From a virus: 24,225 bases of DNA. Positions 1 through 9,500 of the stretch are shown here, piece by piece. The notes under the pieces were generated by a model. That model saw nothing but the letters and a program-made list of their open reading frames with translations, made no database searches and was not told the DNA's origin. Position 1 is the stretch's first letter. Each line of letters opens with the position of its first letter. A program made the position numbers and the translations under genes. The stretch is from positions 1 through 24,225 of IMG/VR virus record IMGVR_UViG_3300010883_000454. One strand, written 5' to 3'.

Positions 1-3000
1 CTAGATGTACCTCCTGATACATAAGATTCATAAAGATTTCTAAGTGTTGGGTAGGCTGGCCAATTTGGTTGGAATCCAAATCCACCACCACCAATAGTTT
101 TTCTATTTTTAACATTAATAAAATTTGTTTTTAACTTATCTATATATTGAGCGAAAGTGGTGGCACTTACTGTAAACCCTGCACCACTCAGAGAAGAACC
201 ATAATAAAAATTGGTACCTAAATTTTGTCTATTATACCCTCTCGAGGTATAAACATTTTCTCCAACTACTGGCCATAGATTTTCATTAATATTTTCATTA
301 TATTCAAAGTTAAGAGTTATTGGAAAACCACTTAATTTCATATAGGAGTACACATCATGTTCTATTCCCTTTGCAACATTAATGTGAGCATCTACCATCT
401 TGGTATTTAAGACTAACTTTTCACTATCCCCTACAGGATAATAGGTGTCTCTAATTGTGTTAGTTGTTGCGGTATTACTATCACTAATACTCCAATCCCT
501 AATTCTATTTATTCCGTCTTTTACGGACCAAGATTTTTTATTATCTATTTGTGGTGTTAAAGAGAAACCAGGACAAGAGACGTATATTTCTTGTTCATAA
601 AGGTCATTAAACTCAAAATTAAAATATTGTCGATATTCTTCCGTTCTCATTGTTAAGAAGTTCATCACATTACCAAATAATTGTTGTGATCCAGCACCAC
701 CTTGCCATAAATCAGGGTTCTGTGTGTGTACCCACCTTCCTTGATTTGTGTTGTGTAAGTACACCGTGTTTGGTATTGTCTCATTAGGTGGTGTATTATA
801 TGCTAGTGTTTGTGCCTCTGGTTTTGTACCTGTGATGTTCCACCCTTGTCCAGTACTAACTGATGGGGAAACTCCCCAACTCTGACCTAAAGGGTTCATT
901 ACATCTATAAAAGGATTCTGCATAAAACCCCAATCTTCCCCTATTACGTGATCACTCACTGAAGTTATTGGGTATAGTGAGGGTTGGGAGTAGTCACTTA
1001 TTGTGAGAACTGCGTACCCCGCATCATATAAATCTTTAGCCAATTGTTGCATATTTACCGGAATCTCTTCACCTATATGTTCAAAAACATAGACAGATCC
1101 ACCACCATATGTTACCGCTTCAGTTACGTTAGTCCATGTACAATATATTTGTGGGTTATTAGGATCACAAGCCCCTGGCGTGTTACCCTTACCTATTCCA
1201 CCACCACCTGTACTATTCGTGTATCCTAACCCAATACCAGCACCTAAAGAATTCTTTATAAAATTAAAATTATTTTCAAGACCCGGTTCATTAGAAACTA
1301 ATACTATTGTTAAATCTTCTTCTGGTATAGTCCCCGTTGGTGCTGTTGCTGTTGTAATTGAAGCTCCGGAAATATCTGTAAAACACCTAAACCTATCAAA
1401 ATATTCTTGTCCTCCGTCGTAAGGGCCTAAATGTGGTGAATTCGCTCCAATTGTGTTAGTTTCTCGATACCACCCACCTTTCATTTGGAAGTAGTAATTT
1501 TCATCGTGGTCTAAGACCCTAGGATATCCGTCCCCGTCCATTGGTGTGTCAATCGATATTGCTGTATCACCAATTGTGTTGGTTAGGTAATTAATTGACT
1601 GATTGACCATGTCTGTGTCAAGTTTACCCCTTGTCGTATATACGTATTCATTAAATTCTACAAGCGACTCTGGCGCTCCTATAAATTTTAAGAAGAATTC
1701 TATAATTTTTCGTGTTCCTTTTGACCTAAATAGATAACCAGCGTTTACTATCAATCTTCTCCATAACTCGATATCAAATTCCACCGGAGTCATACCTACT
1801 GAAGTCCCTGAAAAGACAGGATTTGTTGTCCCTCCGAAAAAAGACTCTAGTAAGTTACTTTGGTCGTTGAAATCAATCGTTTCAAAACCTAGTGTTCTTG
1901 CAAAGTTTTTAATTAATTGATCTGGTATGGTATTACTCTTATTATAACTAACACGATTAGCAAAGGCTAAACCATCTATATATCTTTTAACCTCATCAAA
2001 TTCACGACCGTATATTCTTAGTAATTTTTGTACTCTATTGTCAGATGTGTCAAATTCTTTTATAGCCTCTGTTGTGAAGAATCTAGAAACTAAATCTGTT
2101 TTATAGTTATCGTAGGAACTTGAAAGTTCTAGTAGTCCAGTAAGGTATGTCTGATATTTCGTTGTATTAATGTCTATATTATACCCATCTGTAGTTGGCC
2201 AAGTATATTTCCTAGGTGTTTCTATAAATCCTCCCCCATTACCCTCCATAGGTACTGTGAATTCTGATGTAAAAATAGGGGTTACGTTTCTATTTAGTAA
2301 AAAACTATCCAGACTCTTTAATTTAGAGAAAAAGTCTTCAACTATCTCGGTTTTTGGTTTTATATGGTAATTAGCCGACATTATCCCCCCACTAGGTGAA
2401 ATTGTCGTACCAGTAAAAGGATTTCCTTTAACTTTGAAGTAAACGTAGTCTGGTGAAAGATTTGATATCCCTGTATATCCAATTATTGGAAGTTCTTGTA
2501 CATTATTGGCATATCCTGGACTATTACCTATTGTACTCCCAGTTACTGGAAATTTTATAACGTATTTATAATAATCTAATCCCATCATCCTAATCCCACT
2601 ATAACCTTGGTATGGATTTGGTGAATTTTCTAAATTAATACTGAAATTATTCCTTATTGTTGATACTGGGACCTTAAATTTAGAACGATTTGTTAGTGGA
2701 TCGTATGCGTATTCTAAGATTGTGTTTAGAGTTGCCCCACTAACTATCTTATTAACATATAAAGAGGCTGGCCATTTCCTTATTATATTTGTAATACTTG
2801 ATTTTATATGTTCCCTTAAACTACCAAATAAAGTATAATTAAATAGGTCTTTTTGGTCTAAATTTAAGATTAGTTTTAAGTTATTATCAAGAAGTGACTG
2901 TCCTTGGGTAGCGGTAATACCTAGATTACTTAATGAAACCGCTTGAGAAAATCCCTGTGTTTCATAGAAGACGCTACTCTTAGAAGCTAGATTAGCTGAT

Positions 3001-3113
3001 GTATAAAAATTATTAAATATAGTTATACTCCCTTCGGTTATTTGGTACCCTACTAAACTCGGCGTAAAATCCGCGTTAGATTGATAATTACCTATTACTC
3101 TTTTATATGCCAT
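1..3113 (-). CDS. Giant virion protein with gpI/gp7-like baseplate wedge module (3' end outside window)
   Basis: An open frame runs from ATG at 3113 to the left edge with no stop, giving 1037 complete codons; the C-terminus is missing. The N-terminus begins MAYKRVIGNYQSNADF. Residues about 345-480 read like the helical module of P2 tail protein I, T4 gp7 and Afp12: LLRIYGREFDEVKRYIDGL, then an IPDQLIKNFARTLGF segment, then WRRLIVNAGYLFRSKGTRK and IIEFFLKFIG. In that family this part joins wedge subunits around the baseplate hub, and the RGT/KGT helix is its hallmark. The rest (glycine-rich stretch near residue 600, later beta-rich parts) I do not recognise. The ATG overlaps the upstream TAA by one base (TAATG), so translation is probably coupled. 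The fold assignment is by motif recognition only. Alternatively it is a fibre protein with a similar anchor. Confidence 0.7.
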   Translation of the reverse strand, partial: MAYKRVIGNYQSNADFTPSLVGYQITEGSITIFNNFYTSANLASKSSVFYETQGFSQAVSLSNLGITATQGQSLLDNNLKLILNLDQKDLFNYTLFGSLREHIKSSITNIIRKWPASLYVNKIVSGATLNTILEYAYDPLTNRSKFKVPVSTIRNNFSINLENSPNPYQGYSGIRMMGLDYYKYVIKFPVTGSTIGNSPGYANNVQELPIIGYTGISNLSPDYVYFKVKGNPFTGTTISPSGGIMSANYHIKPKTEIVEDFFSKLKSLDSFLLNRNVTPIFTSEFTVPMEGNGGGFIETPRKYTWPTTDGYNIDINTTKYQTYLTGLLELSSSYDNYKTDLVSRFFTTEAIKEFDTSDNRVQKLLRIYGREFDEVKRYIDGLAFANRVSYNKSNTIPDQLIKNFARTLGFETIDFNDQSNLLESFFGGTTNPVFSGTSVGMTPVEFDIELWRRLIVNAGYLFRSKGTRKIIEFFLKFIGAPESLVEFNEYVYTTRGKLDTDMVNQSINYLTNTIGDTAISIDTPMDGDGYPRVLDHDENYYFQMKGGWYRETNTIGANSPHLGPYDGGQEYFDRFRCFTDISGASITTATAPTGTIPEEDLTIVLVSNEPGLENNFNFIKNSLGAGIGLGYTNSTGGGGIGKGNTPGACDPNNPQIYCTWTNVTEAVTYGGGSVYVFEHIGEEIPVNMQQLAKDLYDAGYAVLTISDYSQPSLYPITSVSDHVIGEDWGFMQNPFIDVMNPLGQSWGVSPSVSTGQGWNITGTKPEAQTLAYNTPPNETIPNTVYLHNTNQGRWVHTQNPDLWQGGAGSQQLFGNVMNFLTMRTEEYRQYFNFEFNDLYEQEIYVSCPGFSLTPQIDNKKSWSVKDGINRIRDWSISDSNTATTNTIRDTYYPVGDSEKLVLNTKMVDAHINVAKGIEHDVYSYMKLSGFPITLNFEYNENINENLWPVVGENVYTSRGYNRQNLGTNFYYGSSLSGAGFTVSATTFAQYIDKLKTNFINVKNRKTIGGGGFGFQPNWPAYPTLRNLYESYVSGGTS

Positions 3114-4003
3114 TATAACGAGGTTATATTATTAAAAGTTTTACTAGTATCAACATTTGTACGCTGTTCTCTAACTTCATATAGAGATTCGTTAAATGAA
3201 TCTTTAATTTCAAATAAATTATACTGTTTGTATATCGCATCGTTTGAATCATAAATTGTGTATATCCCGTCTTGGATTGATTTTGTTTGATTACCAAATA
3301 TACCAGTACCTATCGTATCAAAATCATGTTCTGTTAGTTCTATTTCTATTGTTACTGGATTAAAAAAGGTGTTGGAGATAGCTATCATCTGTCCTGTTTG
3401 TCCTAAAAAAGGTTCTGCGTTTGGTTTAACATTAGGTGCTGAACTTGGTGTTAGGGTTAAGAATAAAAGACTCCCTCCATCATTAAAACTATATCTTATC
3501 GCCTTTTGAGTTGTATTTGATAATTGTTGATTAACAGGTTCTGCTAAATTTGATGAGGTAACTATCCTAAAAAGGTTTCTTATTTTAGAGTTACTTGCTT
3601 GGTCGTAATATTCAATTCTGTACCCAACTAATCCCCCATTTACGGCTTCAGAGTTAAGGTTAGAATTATCAAGTACAATTCCTTTTACTTCTGGGAGTGC
3701 TGCTAAATTACCACAATCAATTATTGTTTTAATAATTTCTCTTGGTTTCAAAACTATAGTGTATATACCCCTAGCGTTAAATATCGAGGGGTCTAATGTT
3801 AAATTATACAAACCCTCTAACACCCCCATACCTGCACCACTCATTGCTGGTTTACTATATGAAGTTAAGAATTCATTCGCATTTAACTTTGTAAAAGTAT
3901 TAGTAAAGTTTGAATCTCTACTTGGTGCGTAATGCACATACATATCAATATCATTTGGTGATACGTCTGCCGGTCTTTTTATTCCATAATTACCTGTTGC
4001 CAT
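3113..4003 (-). CDS. Unrecognised 296-residue virion-associated protein
   Basis: The complete frame starts at ATG 4003, 17 bp after the previous gene, behind an A-rich leader (TAAAAATAAAAAATTATTAA) without a Shine-Dalgarno sequence. It begins MATGNYGIKRPADVSPNDID. There is no signal peptide or membrane segment, and only one cysteine, unlike the two genes upstream. The sequence alternates short hydrophobic and polar stretches and looks beta-rich, for example IAISNTFFNPVTIEIELTEH near residues 208-227. The C-terminal part (from about residue 245) is more polar, with aromatic and acidic residues. Its place between Cys-rich fibre-like genes and the gpI-like wedge gene, with a 1-bp overlap into the latter, suggests a small baseplate or connector protein that may partner the giant protein. 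I do not recognise a family; function is inferred from context only. Confidence 0.75.
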   Translation of the reverse strand: MATGNYGIKRPADVSPNDIDMYVHYAPSRDSNFTNTFTKLNANEFLTSYSKPAMSGAGMGVLEGLYNLTLDPSIFNARGIYTIVLKPREIIKTIIDCGNLAALPEVKGIVLDNSNLNSEAVNGGLVGYRIEYYDQASNSKIRNLFRIVTSSNLAEPVNQQLSNTTQKAIRYSFNDGGSLLFLTLTPSSAPNVKPNAEPFLGQTGQMIAISNTFFNPVTIEIELTEHDFDTIGTGIFGNQTKSIQDGIYTIYDSNDAIYKQYNLFEIKDSFNESLYEVREQRTNVDTSKTFNNITSL

Positions 4004-4020
4004 TTAATAATTTTTTATTT

Positions 4021-5610
4021 TTACTCTATTATGTTGAAAAACCCTGATTGGTATCTATCAAAATCCTCCAAAGTTTTAATTTCTGTTAATCTATAATGTT
4101 CTTCAAAAACAGAAGCCACCCCTCTATCTATAAATACATTATTTTCTATTTGTGGTGGGAATACATGACCCATTGTCCACTCTTCTTTAATATCAGGATA
4201 TAAACATCCAGGACAACAATTTTTCATTTCCACCGCAAAGAATGTACCCCCTACATTATAATCCCAATAATGTATGTTATCAATAGTATAAGCGGTCATA
4301 ATCCCCTGGTTTATTTGTGTCCAACCATTTTTCATCCCTAAAGATGGGACTCTTCTAACTAAAGGATACCACTCATTGATACCATACTTTGCCGTCATAT
4401 TAGCATCTGTCATTGCAATATTTCTATTATCTTGTATCGCACCACTTGGGTCAATTCCTATTACAGTCCCTAACCACTTAATTCTATCTATTTTACTTTC
4501 TGTATTACCTGTAATTATAAAATTACCCGAACTTGTCTTACCACAGCACCCTCCCATACACGATTCATCATCACAAGTTGCCGAAGGGTCATAATTAGAT
4601 GATGTGGGGTCCGTACACCCATATTTACAATTATCATATATACAGGAACCATTATCAAAGGTTGCATCCTGATTGTAATTCGATCCCAATATGTCTATAC
4701 AACCTCCAATGTCACAACTCCCATCATCTGTAACATAAATAGGGTTATAGTTATCCGCCCTAGGGTCTGTACAACCTTGGGTTGTGTAACTACAACTACC
4801 ATCGTCAAAAGATGCTAAATCGTCATAGTTATCCGCCATTACATCTATACATCCATAAGTTTGTGAACCATAATTACAACAACAGTTAGTCACACCCATA
4901 TTTACACAAAAATTATAGAGTCCATTACAAGCGATGGTTGCTGATGTGTCCCAATTAATAGCATTAGGGTCAGTACAACCATAACATCCATAATAACAAC
5001 TTCCATCATCAATAGTTTTTAAGAAATCGTAATTACAAGCGTTATTATCTGTACATCCATAAGGATCTACCGGTGTATTAGATACACAAGAACCATCATT
5101 AGCATTAGCTCCTGGAATATAGTTAGGTGAGGTAACTTCTGTACACCCCCACGCATTACACCAACCATTTGCACCTATAGCTCCTGTCATCACAAAAGGA
5201 ATAAAGTCATAACTATTATTTATTGCGAAAGAAAAATCATAAATACATTGTGACCCATCGTTAGCAACTTCAGACGTAGAAGTTACTCTAATAATATAGG
5301 TATTTGGTGTAAGAATTGGTGTTGATAACGGAACTGATAAAAAATTACCTCCTTGGAAATAGAATAGTTCGTAGGAGGTGTCAAGTCCTGTTGTTGTTGA
5401 CGTCATACCGACAGCACTATTACCAACTAATATATTTAACCCTAAACTAAACGGGTTAAAAGACCCAATTACAGGGGTTGGTAGCCCCCAGAAATTAGCA
5501 TTATTGTTATCAACACTTTCGTAAAAATATGAGTTGATTGGTCCATTATATGGGTAAGCAACAAAATCAAAACTTAAACATAATTCATCAATACATCCTG
5601 GTTGTGCCAT
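4021..5610 (-). CDS. Cys-rich virion protein with seven tandem GCTD repeats
   Basis: A complete 529-residue frame from ATG 5610, 5 bp after the 322-residue gene. Three parts are visible. Residues 1-150 are a beta-rich head with few cysteines. Residues 155-351 hold seven repeats of the form GCxDxxAxNYxxxAxxDDGSC; the third is expanded and ends in CCCNY. Residues 357-529 form a distinct C-terminal domain with Cys465, Cys466, Cys469 and an acidic/aromatic tail (ENNVFIDRGVASVFEEHYRL). I count 31 cysteines, about 6% of residues, very high for a phage structural protein. There is no signal peptide, as expected for a virion part released by lysis. The repeats are probably small disulfide- or metal-stabilised beads forming a rod, with the C-terminal domain as tip or anchor. 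This role is inferred; no enzyme motif is visible. Confidence 0.8.
   Translation of the reverse strand: MAQPGCIDELCLSFDFVAYPYNGPINSYFYESVDNNNANFWGLPTPVIGSFNPFSLGLNILVGNSAVGMTSTTTGLDTSYELFYFQGGNFLSVPLSTPILTPNTYIIRVTSTSEVANDGSQCIYDFSFAINNSYDFIPFVMTGAIGANGWCNAWGCTEVTSPNYIPGANANDGSCVSNTPVDPYGCTDNNACNYDFLKTIDDGSCYYGCYGCTDPNAINWDTSATIACNGLYNFCVNMGVTNCCCNYGSQTYGCIDVMADNYDDLASFDDGSCSYTTQGCTDPRADNYNPIYVTDDGSCDIGGCIDILGSNYNQDATFDNGSCIYDNCKYGCTDPTSSNYDPSATCDDESCMGGCCGKTSSGNFIITGNTESKIDRIKWLGTVIGIDPSGAIQDNRNIAMTDANMTAKYGINEWYPLVRRVPSLGMKNGWTQINQGIMTAYTIDNIHYWDYNVGGTFFAVEMKNCCPGCLYPDIKEEWTMGHVFPPQIENNVFIDRGVASVFEEHYRLTEIKTLEDFDRYQSGFFNIIE
4558..5148 (-). repeat. Seven tandem GCTD...DDGSC protein repeats
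   Basis: Within the 529-residue protein the units start at residues 155, 185, 211, 253, 279, 303 and 331. Units 1, 2, 4, 5, 6 and 7 are each 21 residues with fixed first Gly-Cys, central Asn-Tyr and final Ser-Cys. Unit 3 begins the same way (GCTDPNAINW) but swaps the DDGSC end for a longer segment with four further cysteines plus a CCC cluster. Linkers vary from 3 to about 12 residues. The DNA copies have diverged, so this is an old protein-level repeat rather than a recent DNA duplication. Confidence 0.9.
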
Positions 5611-5615
5611 TATAC

Positions 5616-6584
5616 TTATCTTTTATTTTTTTCACAGAAAATTAAACATTCTTTGAAGGTCTTGTAGTCTCCGGTACCGTCATAGATTTCTGTTGTTAAA
5701 TTATTAATACAAGACCATGTTAATTCCATTTGGTTTTTAACACATCCTCTTCCATTCCATAAATATCCTAGATGTGCATGTTCTAAACAACAAGCTTCCC
5801 CATATTTAGAGGCATTTTTCTGACCTAATTGTATAAAAGATAGTGTCCCATCCATCATTTTTCTTGTTCCTTTACACTCAACACCTAATATTTTCTTACT
5901 TATAATGTCATAATTTTCACAAGCAACATATCCAGTGGTGTTGTCCATACCATAGGTGAAATAACCATCACATTTTATTACATTAGCATATTGTAAAGCA
6001 GCTCCCTTTGTGTACCAAACAGGTATATTATCAACATAACCAATTATTTGGTGATTCCCCACATCATTGTTATCACTACTTGGTATCGCACATATTCGAT
6101 CTATACGATCCCATTTATACCCTTCACTCACTTTTTCCTCACAGAATTTCACTTGTTTTTCCATCGTTGTGGACCTATACCATTGTACCACACCACCCGT
6201 TGTTATATTCTCAATATAGTCCTCTCCTGTTGGTTCAATTTTATCTTCTCCAATAGCCTCTTCATGAGAAGAACACGCCATATAAAGTTTCTTACCTTTT
6301 ATAATGTGTTCATGAAAACCCACACACCCTATCTGTAACCCATATTCTTTTGCTTGTGAAGGTATGTTAAAGATTGGGTTACCATCTAGTTTCGACACTG
6401 CGTAAATTGAGTAGTCTATCGGTTTATTTTGGTCTCTTTTACCATATAACATAAAATCTAGTACATTTTTTATACGACTATCTTGTTCTGAAGTTATACA
6501 ACATCTATCACAAGCAATCCCTACACTTTTGTCATAATTTAACGCTGTTTCATCTAAACATCCTATTTTTTTATTTCCCCTCAT
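5616..6584 (-). CDS. 322-residue Cys-rich protein with 118-residue internal duplication
   Basis: A complete frame from ATG 6584, 13 bp after the 1376-residue gene, with an A/T-rich leader and no Shine-Dalgarno. Residues 8-29 are a degenerate GCTD unit (GCLDETALNY...CDRCC). Residues 69-165 and 187-281 are two copies of one unit. The first half of each copy runs from an IP/P start to Y-x-A-C (Cys87/Cys104 and Cys205/Cys222); the second half is a C...GYxW...C module (Cys148, Tyr156, Trp158 against Cys266, Tyr274, Trp276). Residues 288-317 are a third Cys motif (WSCINN...DGTGDYKTF.EC...C). I count 17 cysteines. The first copy also has His91, His93 and His107 near its cysteines, a plausible metal site; the second copy has Phe, Tyr and Tyr there. 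It is probably a structural or adhesive virion component; no family name is assigned. Confidence 0.78.
   Translation of the reverse strand: MRGNKKIGCLDETALNYDKSVGIACDRCCITSEQDSRIKNVLDFMLYGKRDQNKPIDYSIYAVSKLDGNPIFNIPSQAKEYGLQIGCVGFHEHIIKGKKLYMACSSHEEAIGEDKIEPTGEDYIENITTGGVVQWYRSTTMEKQVKFCEEKVSEGYKWDRIDRICAIPSSDNNDVGNHQIIGYVDNIPVWYTKGAALQYANVIKCDGYFTYGMDNTTGYVACENYDIISKKILGVECKGTRKMMDGTLSFIQLGQKNASKYGEACCLEHAHLGYLWNGRGCVKNQMELTWSCINNLTTEIYDGTGDYKTFKECLIFCEKNKR
5742..6380 (-). repeat. Internal duplication, period 118 residues
   Basis: Residues 69-165 and 187-281 of the 322-residue protein align without gaps at an offset of 118 from residue 70 to at least residue 158. Matched positions include Pro70/188, Ala78/196, Tyr81/199, Ile85/203, Cys87/205, Gly89/207, Tyr101/219, Ala103/221, Cys104/222, Cys148/266, Gly155/273, Tyr156/274 and Trp158/276. 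The final cysteine is displaced by two residues (165 against 281). Identity is low, so the duplication is old. Confidence 0.75.
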
Positions 6585-6597
6585 AATTTATCTATTT

Positions 6598-9500
6598 TTA
6601 ACTTACACATGGTGTATAAGTTACACAATCACCAATTAGATCCTGACACATACCTCCTGCAGAATTCATTAAAGCGTTATAAGAACCTACATTATATAAG
6701 GTATAATCTTCACAAACCGGTCCCCATGTTCCACTACCAGCGTTATAATTACAACACCATACTTCAAATATTGTACCAGCTATACAAGTATTATTATCAA
6801 AACATGGATCTCCGTTACTAATTGCAGTTGCACAATCTATATTACCTGGGTCGTTAAAATTAGCAGCACTTATATCAGTACACCCTACTGGTATATCATT
6901 AGCGTCATCAAACTCACAACAACTATTATCCCCTAAAGTTCCAGGTATTATCGCACTTGGGTATAGTAGTTGTCCTGCTGTTATACCTAAAAGTGTGTTA
7001 CTACTTTGAGCCGTAACTCCCCATTGGGCAGAAGGAGGGTTAGCAGAACAATCTGTACAAGAATAAACATTTCCATTTGGTCCTACTAGTGGTATACAAT
7101 TATTTGGATTACCTGCGTCTAGATAGTTACTTGCTGTAGGGTCAGGACACCCTGGGTCATAATTACACATTAACTCACCCGCATCCAATTCTATATTAGG
7201 TGCCCAATTAGTTGAGTTCATGTCCGCACATCCCCAATCTACATCTTCATTTTCACAACAATGACCCCCATTCAATAATGGTACCCAATTAGAATTACAT
7301 TGGAGAGGGTCTGTACACATATTTTGGTCTCCAAAACAAAGACCTGAGTATTGTGAATTAGTTAGTGTTGATGTTGGGTCAATACATGTTCCGTATATAG
7401 CACATTCACAAAGATAACTGTTACCTGGAACGTTATCTAGGTCAAAACAAGGTTCTGTCGCTGATGGGTTAAAGTTAGTAGAATCTTCATTCATACACCC
7501 AATTATATCTAAACAATCACTTTGTGCTACACAATCTGCAGCTGTGGAGTACATAGTGACTCCTGGTATCATCACTGGTGAACCCACACAACCTCTTACC
7601 CCTAAAGTACCATCAGGTTGTATAATTGGGACTCCATTAAGTTCTATGTAGTAGTTGAGGTTACAGTACCACCCCACTATAAACTGTGATGTTTCACATT
7701 GGGCACTTGTGTCTTTTGGTCCTGATGGGATTATTCTGTGGTCAGTACCAAATACTGGTCTCACATAAGGTGCTGACGTCGTTTGTATGTCGTTTCCTTG
7801 AATTCCTTGTGCTCCGTAAGCACTACCAAACGTAACTTGTGTAATAGCCCCAGGAATTGTTGGGTCCATAAAATCATAAGTTCCTGATATGGTTGGTACC
7901 GCAGTACTAATTTCTGTAGTAAAGGTATTACTAACCTCATTAAGAAAATGAGTTGGTTTACACCCTAGAAAATTTGGTTTTTGGTAATATTTTAACGATA
8001 AATCTTTTATTACTAAGTTAAAAGTTAATGGACTATTAACTATTTGTTCTTTAATATCACATATTACTCTTAGACTTAAATTTTTTGCACCTCTAACGGT
8101 AATTTCACTTTCTAATTCTATTGTTTGTAACCCGTCCGCGGAATCAAAAGAATTACTAGACCATACTTTTCTTGGGGTAATTACCGTATTATCATCCGTT
8201 GTATAGTTATATGGCATTTCGTCGATAGCAAAATAGTCTAAACCATAACCATAAAAATCACCTGAAGGTGGACAAGCAGGTCCTTGTGGGTTGTTTACCG
8301 ATAATTGTATTAAATAACTAGATGTTGCTGGTGTTGTAAAGATAGCTTCAACGTCGTAAATTCCAGAACCACCATAGGTCATAATAGGTATTACTGTTGT
8401 ACTAGTTATGTAATCACTAATCTGAACTTCAAGGTCAAACATACTTATAACGTTATCAACTGATGGAGTATAATGTGGAGAAGAGGTTCCACCTAAATTA
8501 AGTCCAACGTATCCGAATCTTACTCTATATGTTTTATTCTGTTCTAACATTCTTACTAGATTCATCGCCAATCCTGGCGCATCGTCTGTTATTATCGTAT
8601 ATATACCATCTACCACTGCATCTATGACTGTTGACCCCCCACAACTCGTTGATCCTGGTTGTAAATCGTCGTCTTCTCCCATCGAAAAGTCCTCGAAATA
8701 CACATATCCCCAATTAGGGTCAATTTGTCCCGTAGCTCCTAGTTGTATAGTACTTAAGGTCTGACTATTGTAATCTTCCATCAATAAATTAGCTCTAAAG
8801 ACATAAGTCGCACCCTCTATAACATCGGTTACTAAAGGAGTGTATAATAAAACTCTTTCTCCACTATCTTGTATTATTTCTCCTATCCCCCCTGAATTTA
8901 TAAAGACCTGGTCTGTTAATTGATACCCACCATCATAATATAACCTTCCGTTATCTCCTCTACCCACAAATAGGGTACTGTAGGGAAAATTAAACAACTC
9001 TTTCCCTTGTCCCTGTAAATCATTACCATAGTCTAAATAACATTTACCATTCCACCACACAAAACCATACTCACTATAGTCTTCACAACATGGTCTTTTA
9101 ATTATTATTTCTTTAGTAGTTAATGGGTCATAAAACATCACCGCACCACCGTCTTGTATATAATAAGGTACTGGACATTTATAATCTTTGGTTAAATTTT
9201 CAACAGTACCACCACATTCTTCCGCAATACCGGGGTGTATTATATCTCGATAAATCCCCATATCTTTTATGTCTTGGTAGAGTGGTATATTAATATTCAA
9301 AGTACCCCCACCATAAGCCAATAAACTTAGACATTTAACCCAACCACAATTGTCTTCTGGTGAACATGTGTTACACTCCCCTGTTAAAAGAGGGTTACAA
9401 TACCATAAACTACCACTAGTGTCCTCCACTACATCACCTACTCCATATGTGTTAGTAACTCCATCCCATGGTCCTAAATCTGCACCATTACAATACAAAT

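Noticed and set aside
4558-5148. Regular spacing that could suggest a CRISPR array
   Set aside because: The periodicity is at protein level with diverged DNA and an uninterrupted reading frame; there are no identical DNA repeats.
4558-5148. Thrombospondin type 3 or EF-hand calcium repeats
   Set aside because: The DDGSC ends lack the DxDxDGxxD loop; only DVNNDGIKD in the 1376-residue protein (residues 57-65) fits such a loop.
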